Source of the DNA: Streptomyces sp. T12
Lineage (GTDB): Bacteria > Actinomycetota > Actinomycetes > Streptomycetales > Streptomycetaceae
NCBI RefSeq assembly: GCF_028736035.1
Contig: NZ_CP117866.1
Span: 3,968,001-4,032,000, forward strand
Length of the DNA stretch: 64,000 nt
Direction: 5' to 3'
Shown: positions 45,801 to 52,902 of the stretch, piece by piece
Numbering within the stretch: the stretch's first letter is position 1
How the letters are laid out: each line of letters opens with the position of its first letter
Program-made: the position numbers and the translations under genes
Notes under the pieces: model-generated
What the model saw: the letters and a program-made list of their open reading frames with translations, nothing else
Told to the model about the DNA's origin: nothing
Database searches by the model: none

Positions 45801-46408
45801 GTGACCTCACAGGGGATCTGGACTCGCCGCCCAGCTCCACGATCCGGCTGCGGCCGGGGGCGGCTCGTCGGCAGGCCGAGGCCGAGGCCGTGCCGCCGCT
45901 GCCCCGGCTCGTCGTGGTCGTCGACGACCTGGACGCGCTGATCTCGCCCGCGCTGGGGTCGACGGGCAGGCCCGCGGCGGGCTCGGTGATACGCGCGCTG
46001 GAGGCCGTGGCGCGGGAGGGCGAGCGGCTCGGGGTGCACCTGGTGGCCGCGGCGGGGATCGGGGGCCGTACGGCGGAGTCGGAGCCGGTGCGGCTGGCGA
46101 CCTTGCGGGTGACGCTGGACGCGGTGGCGGCGGGGCCCGACGAACCGGCGCCGGGGCGGGGGCGGTTGGCCTGGGCGGACGGGCGCGTGGTGCCGTTCCA
46201 GGGCGGGCGGGTGACGGGGCGTATCCCGCGGACGGCGACGCTGCGGCCCACGGTCGTGCCGCTGGAGTGGCACCGCATGGGCGACCCGCCGGCCCGGCGC
46301 CCGGTCCGGGAGCTGGGCAACGGCCCGACGGATCTGGCGTTGCTGGCCAGTGCGTTGGAGAGGGCGGCGCGAGAGGTTTCGGCAACCGAGGTGCCGTCAC
46401 TCCTTTGA
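42830..46408 (+). CDS. FHA-domain protein with EccC/FtsK-type ATPase domain
   Basis: Product is 1192 aa. Residues 1-95 form a beta-grasp-like N-terminal domain. Residues 100-195 form an FHA domain with the phosphothreonine-binding residues (RIGRS, VSRLHC with Ser139/His142, STNG with Asn162). A Gly-rich disordered linker covers about 200-410. From about 425 the sequence follows the EccC/EssC pattern (GPRLWERAPGHPEALTVRLG, then AEWAWLGWLPHVRP). An FtsK/SpoIIIE ATPase has Walker A GPPGSGRTE (868-876) with Arg874 in place of Lys, and Walker B LVVVVDDLDAL. There are no EccC membrane helices. Being divergent from two kinases, it probably binds their phosphorylated targets. Confidence 0.85.
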   Translation: MQIRLTVVDPLAPPAPVRGRAASCDVLVTAPAGTALAAVASALASAVSGGDGPVVLYAGAERLDDRRSTLGEPPLIDGAVLSLGAPAAPEPHPELDDAPTQLHVVAGPDAGGVHLLHGGEIRIGRSADADVPLDDPDVSRLHCAVTVAADGHVSVTDLDSTNGTTLDGTRVTARPVRFAPGALLRIGESALRLAPAGGPGARVATEPDGEGHVRVPAGGDPGRDAEAQVDGRAASGVGAGSSSRAGAAVSHARVADGGDATGAARGRSAAQEHGPGEPPVVPVQGGAPRIESDGGSERAVPGPRGGDTHGAGFEVGALGGDAGGHGGAAGAGGHGGVGADHASGDGDREGIPANGGSSRKGTPLRGTDVPQGVRRRGGLTAWARRLAGGRGEQGATARRGTYDDDELPEATEPPSAANGPRLPEAWPDPASLLLTALGPGPRLWERAPGHPEALTVRLGTADRAAPDGSGLLPAVPVTADLREVGALGLAGPRERLAGLARAVLAQLAALHSPDALELVLISADRSRPPAERTAEWAWLGWLPHVRPGHAQDCRLLLAYDREQATARTEELLRRLEDLSPQTRGAGAGGSSAEGRTTGTASAVPDGCAVRRPSWARDDDPADGADGFAGPYTVVVVDGDPGGADVREAVARLALEGPRAGIHVVCLAETASASPASPVTETYEAACTVSPVFRECGAVALLSGDVATALRLMRVARAGAAGSAVETSPRTTDASRPGAAHQGTDGCATTTPAPAPSHGPIGHGTVAAVDAVSLAWAERFARALAPLRPEGGGGERHARVSVPLPQAARLLDELGLARATPASLMARWADAADDAEALGGRVCAVLGAGPRGPVSADLGADGPHLLIEGPPGSGRTELLRAVVASLAAAERPDRLGVVLIDGRDSVGAGGGHGDGLRVCTDVPHVTTHLTANDPVRMREFAQSLSAELKRRAELLGRSDFAEWHTGRELSGRMVAQRAAGGGSGAGVGTGAGDLTGDLDSPPSSTIRLRPGAARRQAEAEAVPPLPRLVVVVDDLDALISPALGSTGRPAAGSVIRALEAVAREGERLGVHLVAAAGIGGRTAESEPVRLATLRVTLDAVAAGPDEPAPGRGRLAWADGRVVPFQGGRVTGRIPRTATLRPTVVPLEWHRMGDPPARRPVRELGNGPTDLALLASALERAAREVSATEVPSLL

Positions 46409-46421
46409 CGCCGGTCGGCGA

Positions 46422-46496
46422 TTTCAGCCCGTCCGGCGATTGAGGACGAGGCCGTTCAGGCCGATAGCGGGGGTCTGGGAGCGGCAGCCCTCAGGG
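46422..46496 (+). repeat. Streptomyces interspersed intergenic repeat (CAGCCCGTCCGGCGATTGAG type)
   Basis: CAGCCCGTCCGGCGATTGAG followed by GACGAGGCCG and GCGGGGGTCTGGGAGCGGCA matches a repeat that I recall from a great many Streptomyces intergenic regions downstream of genes. It lies 13 bp past the FHA-ATPase stop and may help end transcription. Recognition is from memory. Confidence 0.65.
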
Positions 46497-46615
46497 ACGC
46501 CGACCTCGACGGAGCCGAGCCTGGTCACGACGGGGTCACGATCCCCGGCTTGACAGCGGACGCGGTCTTGCCGCCCCCAAACCCAGGGCGTAGACCAGAT
46601 CGCACGGGACAGCGC

Positions 46616-46627
46616 TCGAACGTTCGA
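46616..46627. promoter_or_regulatory. 12-bp palindrome upstream of the sugar importer operon
   Basis: TCGAACGTTCGA lies 24 bp before the ATG of the binding-protein gene. It shares the TCGAA half with the LacI-type sites at 23671-23708 but has a shorter centre. It is an operator candidate for a LacI- or GntR-family protein encoded elsewhere. Confidence 0.45.
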
Positions 46628-46651
46628 CGAGGCACGAAGAACGGGGCAGTG

Positions 46652-48034
46652 ATGCGCAGCACGAGCAGCAGGAACCGGACAAGCAGGGTCGCCAGGGCCG
46701 CGGCAGCCGTACTCGCGGGCACCCTCGCGCTCTCGCTCACCGCATGCGGAGGCGGCGACGACAACGACAGCGGCAACGAACAGAGCGGCAGTGACCAGGA
46801 GACCGGAAGCACCGTCACCCTTCCCAAGCTGAACGGCGAATCCCTCGAAGTCGCCGCCGTCTGGACCGGTGCCGAGCAGGAGAACTTCAAGAAGGTCCTC
46901 GCGGAGTTCGAGAAGCGCACGGGCGCCAAGGTGACCTTCGTGCCCGCCCAGGACCCGATCATCAACTTCCTCGGCTCGAAGGTCGCGGGCGGCCAGCCGC
47001 CGGACATCGCGATGCTTCCGCAGCCCGGCGCCATAAAGCAGGCCGTCGACAAGAAGTGGGCCAAGCCCCTCGGCGCCGACGCGGTCAAGGAGTTGCAGGC
47101 GAACTACTCGCAGGGCTGGCAGGACATCGGCAAGGTCGACAACAAGCAGTACGGCGTCTACTACAAGGCCGCCAACAAGTCCCTGATCTGGTACAACGCC
47201 AAGGTCTTCGAGAACGCGGGGGCCACCGAGCCCAAGACGTGGGACGAACTGCTCAGCACTGCCCAGACCGTCTACGACTCCGGCGTCACGCCGTTCTCGG
47301 TCGGCGGCGCCGAGGGCTGGACCCTGACCGACTGGTTCGAGAACATCTACCTCTCCCAGGCCGGTCCCGAGAAGTACGACCAGTTGGCGAAGCACGAGAT
47401 CAAGTGGACCGACGCGTCCGTGAAGAACGCGCTCACCACGCTCGCCCAGGTCTGGGGCAAGAAGGACTACGTGGCGGGCGGCGCCGACGGCGCGCTGCAG
47501 ACCGACTTCCCGGCATCGGTCACCCAGACCTTCACCGGCGGCGACCAGCCGAAGGCTGCCATGGTCTACGAGGGCGACTTCGCGCAGGTCAACATCACAC
47601 AGGCGAAGGCGAAGGTCGGCACGGACGCGAAGGTGTTCCCGTTCCCGGCCGTGGGTGACACCGCACCCGTGGTCTCCGGCGGCGACGCGGCCGTGATCCT
47701 GCAGGACTCCAAGGCCGCGCAGGCCCTGGCCACCTTCCTGGCCTCCCCGGACGCGGCGACCATCCAGGCGAAGCTGGGCGGTTACCTCTCGCCGAACAAG
47801 AACGTGGACAACTCGGCGTATCCGAACGCCGTGCAGCAGAAGATCGCCAAGGCCCTGATCGATTCGGGCGACGACTTCCGCTTCGACATGTCCGACCAGG
47901 CCCCGCAGGCCTTCGGCGGCACGCCCGGCAAGGGCGAGTGGAAGGCCCTGCAGGACTTCCTGAAGAACCCGTCGGACATCGCGGGCACACAGCGCAAGCT
48001 GGAAGCCGACGCGGCCGCGGCGTACGGAAACTGA
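46652..48034 (+). CDS. Sugar ABC transporter solute-binding lipoprotein
   Basis: Product is 460 aa. The lipoprotein signal ends in LTAC, followed by GGGDDNDSGNEQSGSDQE as a flexible linker. The mature part is a family 1 extracellular binding protein (LEVAAVWTGAEQENFKKVLA, GQPPDIAMLPQPGAI, then VSGGDAAVILQDSKAAQALA). ATG 46652 is the start that gives the signal peptide. It is the first gene of a three-gene operon with two permeases 4 bp and then -4 bp away. Its general form fits alpha-glucoside or oligosaccharide binders, but the ligand is unknown. Confidence 0.9.
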   Translation: MRSTSSRNRTSRVARAAAAVLAGTLALSLTACGGGDDNDSGNEQSGSDQETGSTVTLPKLNGESLEVAAVWTGAEQENFKKVLAEFEKRTGAKVTFVPAQDPIINFLGSKVAGGQPPDIAMLPQPGAIKQAVDKKWAKPLGADAVKELQANYSQGWQDIGKVDNKQYGVYYKAANKSLIWYNAKVFENAGATEPKTWDELLSTAQTVYDSGVTPFSVGGAEGWTLTDWFENIYLSQAGPEKYDQLAKHEIKWTDASVKNALTTLAQVWGKKDYVAGGADGALQTDFPASVTQTFTGGDQPKAAMVYEGDFAQVNITQAKAKVGTDAKVFPFPAVGDTAPVVSGGDAAVILQDSKAAQALATFLASPDAATIQAKLGGYLSPNKNVDNSAYPNAVQQKIAKALIDSGDDFRFDMSDQAPQAFGGTPGKGEWKALQDFLKNPSDIAGTQRKLEADAAAAYGN

Positions 48035-48038
48035 CGCC

Positions 48039-49385
48039 ATGGCGTCGGCGGAAGCGGCAGGGGGCTCTCCGCCCGCTGCCGCACCCAAGTCGCGCAAGAG
48101 CGTGACCGGCACCCGCAGGACGGTGGCGGTGCTGTTCCTGCTGCCCGCTCTGGTGCTGCTCGGCGCGCTCGTGGTGTACCCGATCGGGTACTCGGTCATC
48201 CGCAGCTTCTACGACCAGTCCGGCGACGGCTTCGCCGGGTTCGACAACTACGAGGCCCTCTTCACCGATGACGGCATACGCACGGCCCTGAAGAACAACG
48301 TCATCTGGGTGGTGTTCGCCCCGACGGTGGCCACCGCGCTCGGTCTGATCTTCGCGGTGCTGACCGAACGGGTGCGCTGGGGCACGGCGTTCAAGCTGGT
48401 CGTCTTCATGCCGATGGCGATCTCGATGCTGGCGGCGGGCATCATCTTCCGGCTCGTCTACGACCAGGACCCGGACAAGGGCGTCGCGAACGCGGTGTGG
48501 GTGGGTGTCCACGACACCTTCGCGCAGGCGTCCGCGTTCCCGAAGGCGCACCCGGGGCGGGAGTCTCCGCTCGAAGCGGCGCCGGGCGGCGGCTTCATCA
48601 CCAAGGCCGGCGTCAGTGCCGGCACCCCGGTCACCCTGCCCCTCGTGGGCGTCGCCCCCGACCAGATGCCGGACGACGCCAAGAAGGCCGTACAGGCGCA
48701 GCCGGAGTCGGGCAAGGTCACCGGCACCACCTGGCAGGACTTCACGCGCGGCAAGGGCGTCGGCACGCTCGGCGGGGTCGACGCGGCCGAGCTGGGCTAT
48801 GCCGGGATGGAGATCGAGGCCGTCAAGGACGGCAAGGTCGTGGCTTCCACGAAGGCCGCCGACGACGGCACGTTCACGCTGCCGGCCGCCGCCGACGGGG
48901 CCCAGCTGCGGCTCCCGGCGGACAACTTCAGGGAGCCGTACAACGGCGTGGACTGGCTCGGCCCGTCCCTGGTCACGCCGTCCATCATCGGGTCGTACAT
49001 CTGGATGTGGGCCGGTTTCGCGATGGTGCTGATCGCGGCCGGGCTCGCGGGCATCCCCCGGGATCTGCTGGAGGCGGCCCGGGTGGACGGCGCCAACGAG
49101 TGGCAGGTGTTCCGCAGGGTCACGGTGCCGCTGTTGGCACCCGTCCTCGCGGTGGTCACCGTCACCCTGATGATCAACGTGCTGAAGGTCTTCGACCTGG
49201 TCTTCATCATCGCCCCGGGCTCCTCCCAGGACGACGCGAACGTCCTCGCGCTGGAGCTGTACCGCAAGGGCTTCTCCGAGGACCAGCCGGGCATCGCCAG
49301 CGCCATCGCGGTGTTCCTGCTGCTGCTCGTGATCCCGGTGATGTGGTTCAACGTCCGTAGGCTGCGGCGGGAGGTGCGGCGATGA
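48039..49385 (+). CDS. Sugar ABC transporter permease with long extracellular insertion (MalF-type)
   Basis: Product is 448 aa, about 150 more than a usual sugar permease. Membrane segments lie at about 28-48, 88-108, 118-140, and then from 310 on. The EAA loop reads LLEAARVDGANEWQVFRRVT. Between the third and fourth segments, residues about 150-305 form an exported insertion with a beta-sandwich-like end (GMEIEAVKDGKVVASTKAAD), reminiscent of the P2 loop of E. coli MalF, which sits at the same place. It starts 4 bp after the binding-protein stop and overlaps the next gene by 4 bp. Confidence 0.9.
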   Translation: MASAEAAGGSPPAAAPKSRKSVTGTRRTVAVLFLLPALVLLGALVVYPIGYSVIRSFYDQSGDGFAGFDNYEALFTDDGIRTALKNNVIWVVFAPTVATALGLIFAVLTERVRWGTAFKLVVFMPMAISMLAAGIIFRLVYDQDPDKGVANAVWVGVHDTFAQASAFPKAHPGRESPLEAAPGGGFITKAGVSAGTPVTLPLVGVAPDQMPDDAKKAVQAQPESGKVTGTTWQDFTRGKGVGTLGGVDAAELGYAGMEIEAVKDGKVVASTKAADDGTFTLPAAADGAQLRLPADNFREPYNGVDWLGPSLVTPSIIGSYIWMWAGFAMVLIAAGLAGIPRDLLEAARVDGANEWQVFRRVTVPLLAPVLAVVTVTLMINVLKVFDLVFIIAPGSSQDDANVLALELYRKGFSEDQPGIASAIAVFLLLLVIPVMWFNVRRLRREVRR

Positions 49386-50296
49386 GTACCGACGTCGGCG
49401 GGCTCAGGAAGGGGGCGCCCGAGCCCCTCACCTCCGTCAAGGCCGAGCAGTCCCTCGGCGGCCGGCTGGCCTCGTTCGTCAGTGGCGGGCTGGTGCGGGT
49501 GTTCCTGATCGTCGTGGGCCTGTTCTGGCTGGTCCCGACGATCGGGCTGCTGCTGTCCTCCCTGCGGCCGCCGGAGGAGATGACCGCGAGCGGCTGGTGG
49601 GAGGTCTTCAGCAAGCCCTCCCAACTCACCTTCGACAGCTACGACAAGCTCCTGAGCAACAGCGACATCACCGACTCGATCCTCAACACCGTGCTGATCA
49701 CGGTCCCGGCGACGGTCCTCGTCGTCGTCATCGGCTCGCTCGCGGGGTACGCGTTCGCGTGGATGGAGTTCCCGGGCCGCGACTGGTGGTTCCTGGGCGT
49801 GGTCGGCCTGTTGGTCGTGCCGGTGCAGGTGGCGCTGATCCCGATCGCCGAACTGTTCGGCAACATCGGCATCTTCGGGTCTTTGACCGGCGTGATCCTC
49901 TTCCACGTCGGCTTCGGTCTGCCGTTCGCGGTGTTCCTGCTGCGGAACTTCTTCGCGGAGATCCCGAGGGAACTGCTGGAGGCGGCCCGCCTGGACGGCG
50001 CCGGTGAACTGCGCCTGTTCTTCCGCGTCGTGATGCCGCTCGGCGGTCCGGCGATCGCCGCGCTCGGCATCTTCCAGTTCCTGTGGGTGTGGAACGACAT
50101 GCTGGTCGCCCTGATCTTCACGGACTCCGGGAGTCAGCCGATCACGGTCGCCCTGCAGACGCAGGTGCGCCAGTTCGGCAACAACATCGACGTCCTGGCA
50201 CCAGGCGCGTTCATCTCCATGGTGATCCCGCTGGTCGTGTTCTTCGCGTTCCAGCGGCAGTTCGTGTCCGGTGTGATGGCGGGCGCGGTCAAGTAG
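49382..50296 (+). CDS. Sugar ABC transporter permease (MalG-type)
   Basis: Product is 304 aa with six membrane segments and the EAA loop LLEAARLDGAGELRLFFRVV. ATG overlaps the TGA of the MalF-type gene (ATGA). It ends in a strong terminator. No ATP-binding gene follows; in Streptomyces such importers are usually energised by the shared ATPase MsiK, encoded elsewhere. Confidence 0.92.
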   Translation: MSTDVGGLRKGAPEPLTSVKAEQSLGGRLASFVSGGLVRVFLIVVGLFWLVPTIGLLLSSLRPPEEMTASGWWEVFSKPSQLTFDSYDKLLSNSDITDSILNTVLITVPATVLVVVIGSLAGYAFAWMEFPGRDWWFLGVVGLLVVPVQVALIPIAELFGNIGIFGSLTGVILFHVGFGLPFAVFLLRNFFAEIPRELLEAARLDGAGELRLFFRVVMPLGGPAIAALGIFQFLWVWNDMLVALIFTDSGSQPITVALQTQVRQFGNNIDVLAPGAFISMVIPLVVFFAFQRQFVSGVMAGAVK

Positions 50297-50315
50297 GCGC
50301 AAGCGCATCCTGCTT

Positions 50316-50347
50316 GAGGGGGCGGGCCGTCGTCGGTCCGCCCCCTC
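50316..50347 (+). terminator. Terminator of the sugar importer operon
   Basis: GAGGGGGCGGGCC pairs with GGTCCGCCCCCTC (13 bp, one G-U) around a 6-nt loop, 20 bp past the stop codon. Confidence 0.85.
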
Positions 50348-50468
50348 CCGTTCGCTCATGGTCCCTCGTATGCCTTAGGTCCCGTAACCAAGTCACTCCA
50401 TTGGCCGTTCCCGGGCAAGGCGCTACGGCGACAGCGCCCACCGTCCCGGCCGACCCAGTGGATGTCCC

Positions 50469-52730
50469 TTGCCCAGGTTCAGTGTCATTGTCCCCGCGTA
50501 CAAGGTTCAGGCGTACCTGCACGAGTGCCTGGAATCGGTGCTCTCGCAGTCGTACCCGGATCTCGAACTGATCGCCGTCGACGACTGCTCACCGGACGCG
50601 TCCGGCGCGATCATCGACGAGTTCGCGGCCCGCGACGCGCGCGTGCGCCCCGTGCACCTCGCCGAGAACCGGGGGCTGGGGCCCGCCCGCAACGCCGGTA
50701 TGGCCCAGGCCACCGGCGACTACCTGATCTTCCTCGACAGCGACGACAGCCTCACCCCCGATGCCCTGCACGCGATCGCCGACCGGCTGAAGGAGACCGG
50801 CGACCCGGACGTCCTGGTCTACGACTACGCGCGCACCTACTGGACCGGCGAGACGATCCGCAACCAGGCCGCGGCCCGGCTCACCGAACAGGGCCCGGCG
50901 CCCTTCCGGCTGGCGGACCGCCCGGGGCTGCTGCGGCTGCTGATGGTGGCCTGGAACAAGGCGTACCGGCGGGAGTTCGTCGAGCAGGAGGGCTTCGCCT
51001 TCCCGTCCGGCTATTACGAGGACACGCCCTGGACGTACCCGGTCCTGATGACGGCGGAGTCGATCGCGACCCTGGACCGGGTGTGCGTGCACTACCGGCA
51101 GCGGCGCCGGGGCGGCATCCTCGGCACGGTCAGCCCGCGGCACTTCGACATCTTCGAGCAGTACGACCGTGTCTTCGCCTACGTCGACCAGCACCCCGAA
51201 CTCGCCTGCTGGCGCCCGCTGTTGTTCCGTCGGATGGTCGACCACCTGGTCGTGGTGTTCGCCCGCCGCGACCGCCTGCCGCGCCGCAGCCGCGCCCAGT
51301 TCCTGCGCACGGCCCGCACCTACTACCGCCGCTACCGCTCCCCGGGCGCCCCCGTCCCCCCGCGCTCCCGGGTCCACCACACCCTGGTCCGCCTGGGCCT
51401 GCACCGCACCTACCGCGCCCTGCAACTGACGGCCGCCCTGGTCCGCCGCACCGCCAAGCTCACCAACCGTCTGCTGAAGGGCGTGCGTTCCACCGCCCTG
51501 CGCCTGCACTACCGCATCCAGCGGCGCCTCCCGCTGCGCGCCGACCGCGCCGTCTTCGCCGCCCACGGCGTGCGCGGCCACGGCTGCCACCCGGGCGCCC
51601 TGGAGCAGGCCTTCCGCGCGCACGCCCCGGGCATCCGCACGGCCTGGATCGCCGAGGCCGAGCAGCACGACTCCGTCCCCACCGGCACCCGCCGGCTGCG
51701 CCCCGACACCGCCGCCTACTGGACGGCCCTCGCCCGCTCCAAGTACCTGGTCCACAACGCCGACTTCGACCGCCGCCTGGTCAAGCGCCGCGGCCAGGTC
51801 CTCGTCCAGACCCGGCAGGGCACCCCGCTCAAGCACATGGGCCTGGACCTGCGCGAACGCCCGGCAGCCGCGGGGGACACGGACTTCGACGAACTCCTCG
51901 ACAACGTCGACAAGTGGGACTACGTCCTGTCCGCCAACCGCCACTCCACCCTGATCTGGGAGCGCGTCTACCCGGGCGGCTACACGACCCTCGAATACGG
52001 CAGCCCGCGGGCCGACGTCTTCCAGCAGGCGACTTCGGCGGACGTGGCCCGGATCCGGGAGTCGCTCGGCATCCCCGAGGGCGCGGTCGCGATCCTCTAC
52101 GCCCCCACCCACCGCGACTACCGGCGCACCCAGCGCACCACCCTCGACCTGCACCACGTCCTGTGCCGACTGGGCCCCCGCTTCGTCGTCCTGGCCCGCG
52201 CGCACCCCCGGCACGGCGGCCCCCTCGCCCCCACCGCGGGACAGGTCATCGACGTCACCGACCACCCGAGCGTCGAGTCGCTGTGCCTGGCCTCTGACGC
52301 CCTGGTCACCGACTACTCGTCGATCATGTTCGACTACGCCGACCTGGACCGGCCGATCGTGATCCACGCCGACGACCGGGAGGCGTACGAGGCGGCCCGC
52401 GGCACCTACTTCGACCTGCGCTCCTTCCCGCCGGGCGCGGTGTCGCGCAGCGAGGACGAGCTGATCGACATCTTCACCACCGGCCACTGGCGCGGCTCGC
52501 GCTCCGCCCAGCTGCGGTCGGCGTTCCGCGAGCGTTTCTGCCCGTACGGCGACGGACGCGCCGCCGAGCGGGTCGTCCGCCATGTCGTGCTGGGCGAGAC
52601 CGGCCGGCCCTCCGTCGTGCCGCTCGACAAGCGCCACCCCGTTCCGTCGCCGGCCGCGTCGCTCGCGCAGTCCCCGCGCGCCACCGTGCCGCAACCCGCG
52701 GGCACCCGGACCGTCACCGAGAGCCGCTGA
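50469..52730 (+). CDS. GT2 glycosyltransferase fused to CDP-glycerol-type glycerophosphotransferase, copy 1
   Basis: Product is 753 aa from a TTG at 50469; the homologous copies start at the same residue with ATG or GTG (MPRFSxIVP). Residues 1-230 are a GT2 domain with FLDSDDSL as DxD motif. A basic helical linker spans about 270-375. Residues about 380-705 are a TagF/TarF-like glycerophosphotransferase. It has VLYAPTHRDY-like motif, RAHP and VTDYSSIMFDY. The position of the catalytic His in HGTPLK is Gln450 (QTRQGTPLKHMG). It should build or extend a polyol-phosphate wall polymer on the inner membrane face. First of three tandem paralogues. Confidence 0.88.
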   Translation: MPRFSVIVPAYKVQAYLHECLESVLSQSYPDLELIAVDDCSPDASGAIIDEFAARDARVRPVHLAENRGLGPARNAGMAQATGDYLIFLDSDDSLTPDALHAIADRLKETGDPDVLVYDYARTYWTGETIRNQAAARLTEQGPAPFRLADRPGLLRLLMVAWNKAYRREFVEQEGFAFPSGYYEDTPWTYPVLMTAESIATLDRVCVHYRQRRRGGILGTVSPRHFDIFEQYDRVFAYVDQHPELACWRPLLFRRMVDHLVVVFARRDRLPRRSRAQFLRTARTYYRRYRSPGAPVPPRSRVHHTLVRLGLHRTYRALQLTAALVRRTAKLTNRLLKGVRSTALRLHYRIQRRLPLRADRAVFAAHGVRGHGCHPGALEQAFRAHAPGIRTAWIAEAEQHDSVPTGTRRLRPDTAAYWTALARSKYLVHNADFDRRLVKRRGQVLVQTRQGTPLKHMGLDLRERPAAAGDTDFDELLDNVDKWDYVLSANRHSTLIWERVYPGGYTTLEYGSPRADVFQQATSADVARIRESLGIPEGAVAILYAPTHRDYRRTQRTTLDLHHVLCRLGPRFVVLARAHPRHGGPLAPTAGQVIDVTDHPSVESLCLASDALVTDYSSIMFDYADLDRPIVIHADDREAYEAARGTYFDLRSFPPGAVSRSEDELIDIFTTGHWRGSRSAQLRSAFRERFCPYGDGRAAERVVRHVVLGETGRPSVVPLDKRHPVPSPAASLAQSPRATVPQPAGTRTVTESR

Positions 52731-52758
52731 ACGCCGTTCTCACGGAAGAGGAGTTCAC

Positions 52759-52845
52759 ATGCCCTCCAGCCCGTCGCGGCCCACGCCGAGCCGGCCGCAC
52801 ACCTGGCGCCCGGCCGGGCGGCCCGGCCGTCGGCGCACCGAGTGA
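52759..52845 (+). CDS. Candidate 28-codon ORF between glycosyltransferase genes
   Basis: AGAGGAG with 5-nt spacing precedes ATG at 52759. The frame gives 28 residues beginning MPSSPSRPTPSRPHTWRPAG and ending RRRTE. The ribosome site is one of the best in this cluster. The Pro/Arg-rich product may be a leader peptide or a decayed gene start. Weak as a gene because length and composition carry no signal. Confidence 0.3.
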   Translation: MPSSPSRPTPSRPHTWRPAGRPGRRRTE

Positions 52846-52902
52846 GGCCGACCCCGGCCTCCTGAAGAACCCGGCCGCCAGCACATCGACAGAAAGAGCA
52901 GT

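Noticed and set aside
42635..46273. 1212-codon open frame antisense to the FHA-ATPase gene
   Set aside because: It is an antisense shadow caused by GC-rich third positions; the product is Arg/Pro/Gly-rich, matches no domain, and the + strand frame carries clear FHA and ATPase motifs.
50419..50438. GGCGCT/AGCGCC inverted repeat before the first polymerase gene
   Set aside because: Six-bp GC arms are expected by chance in this composition.
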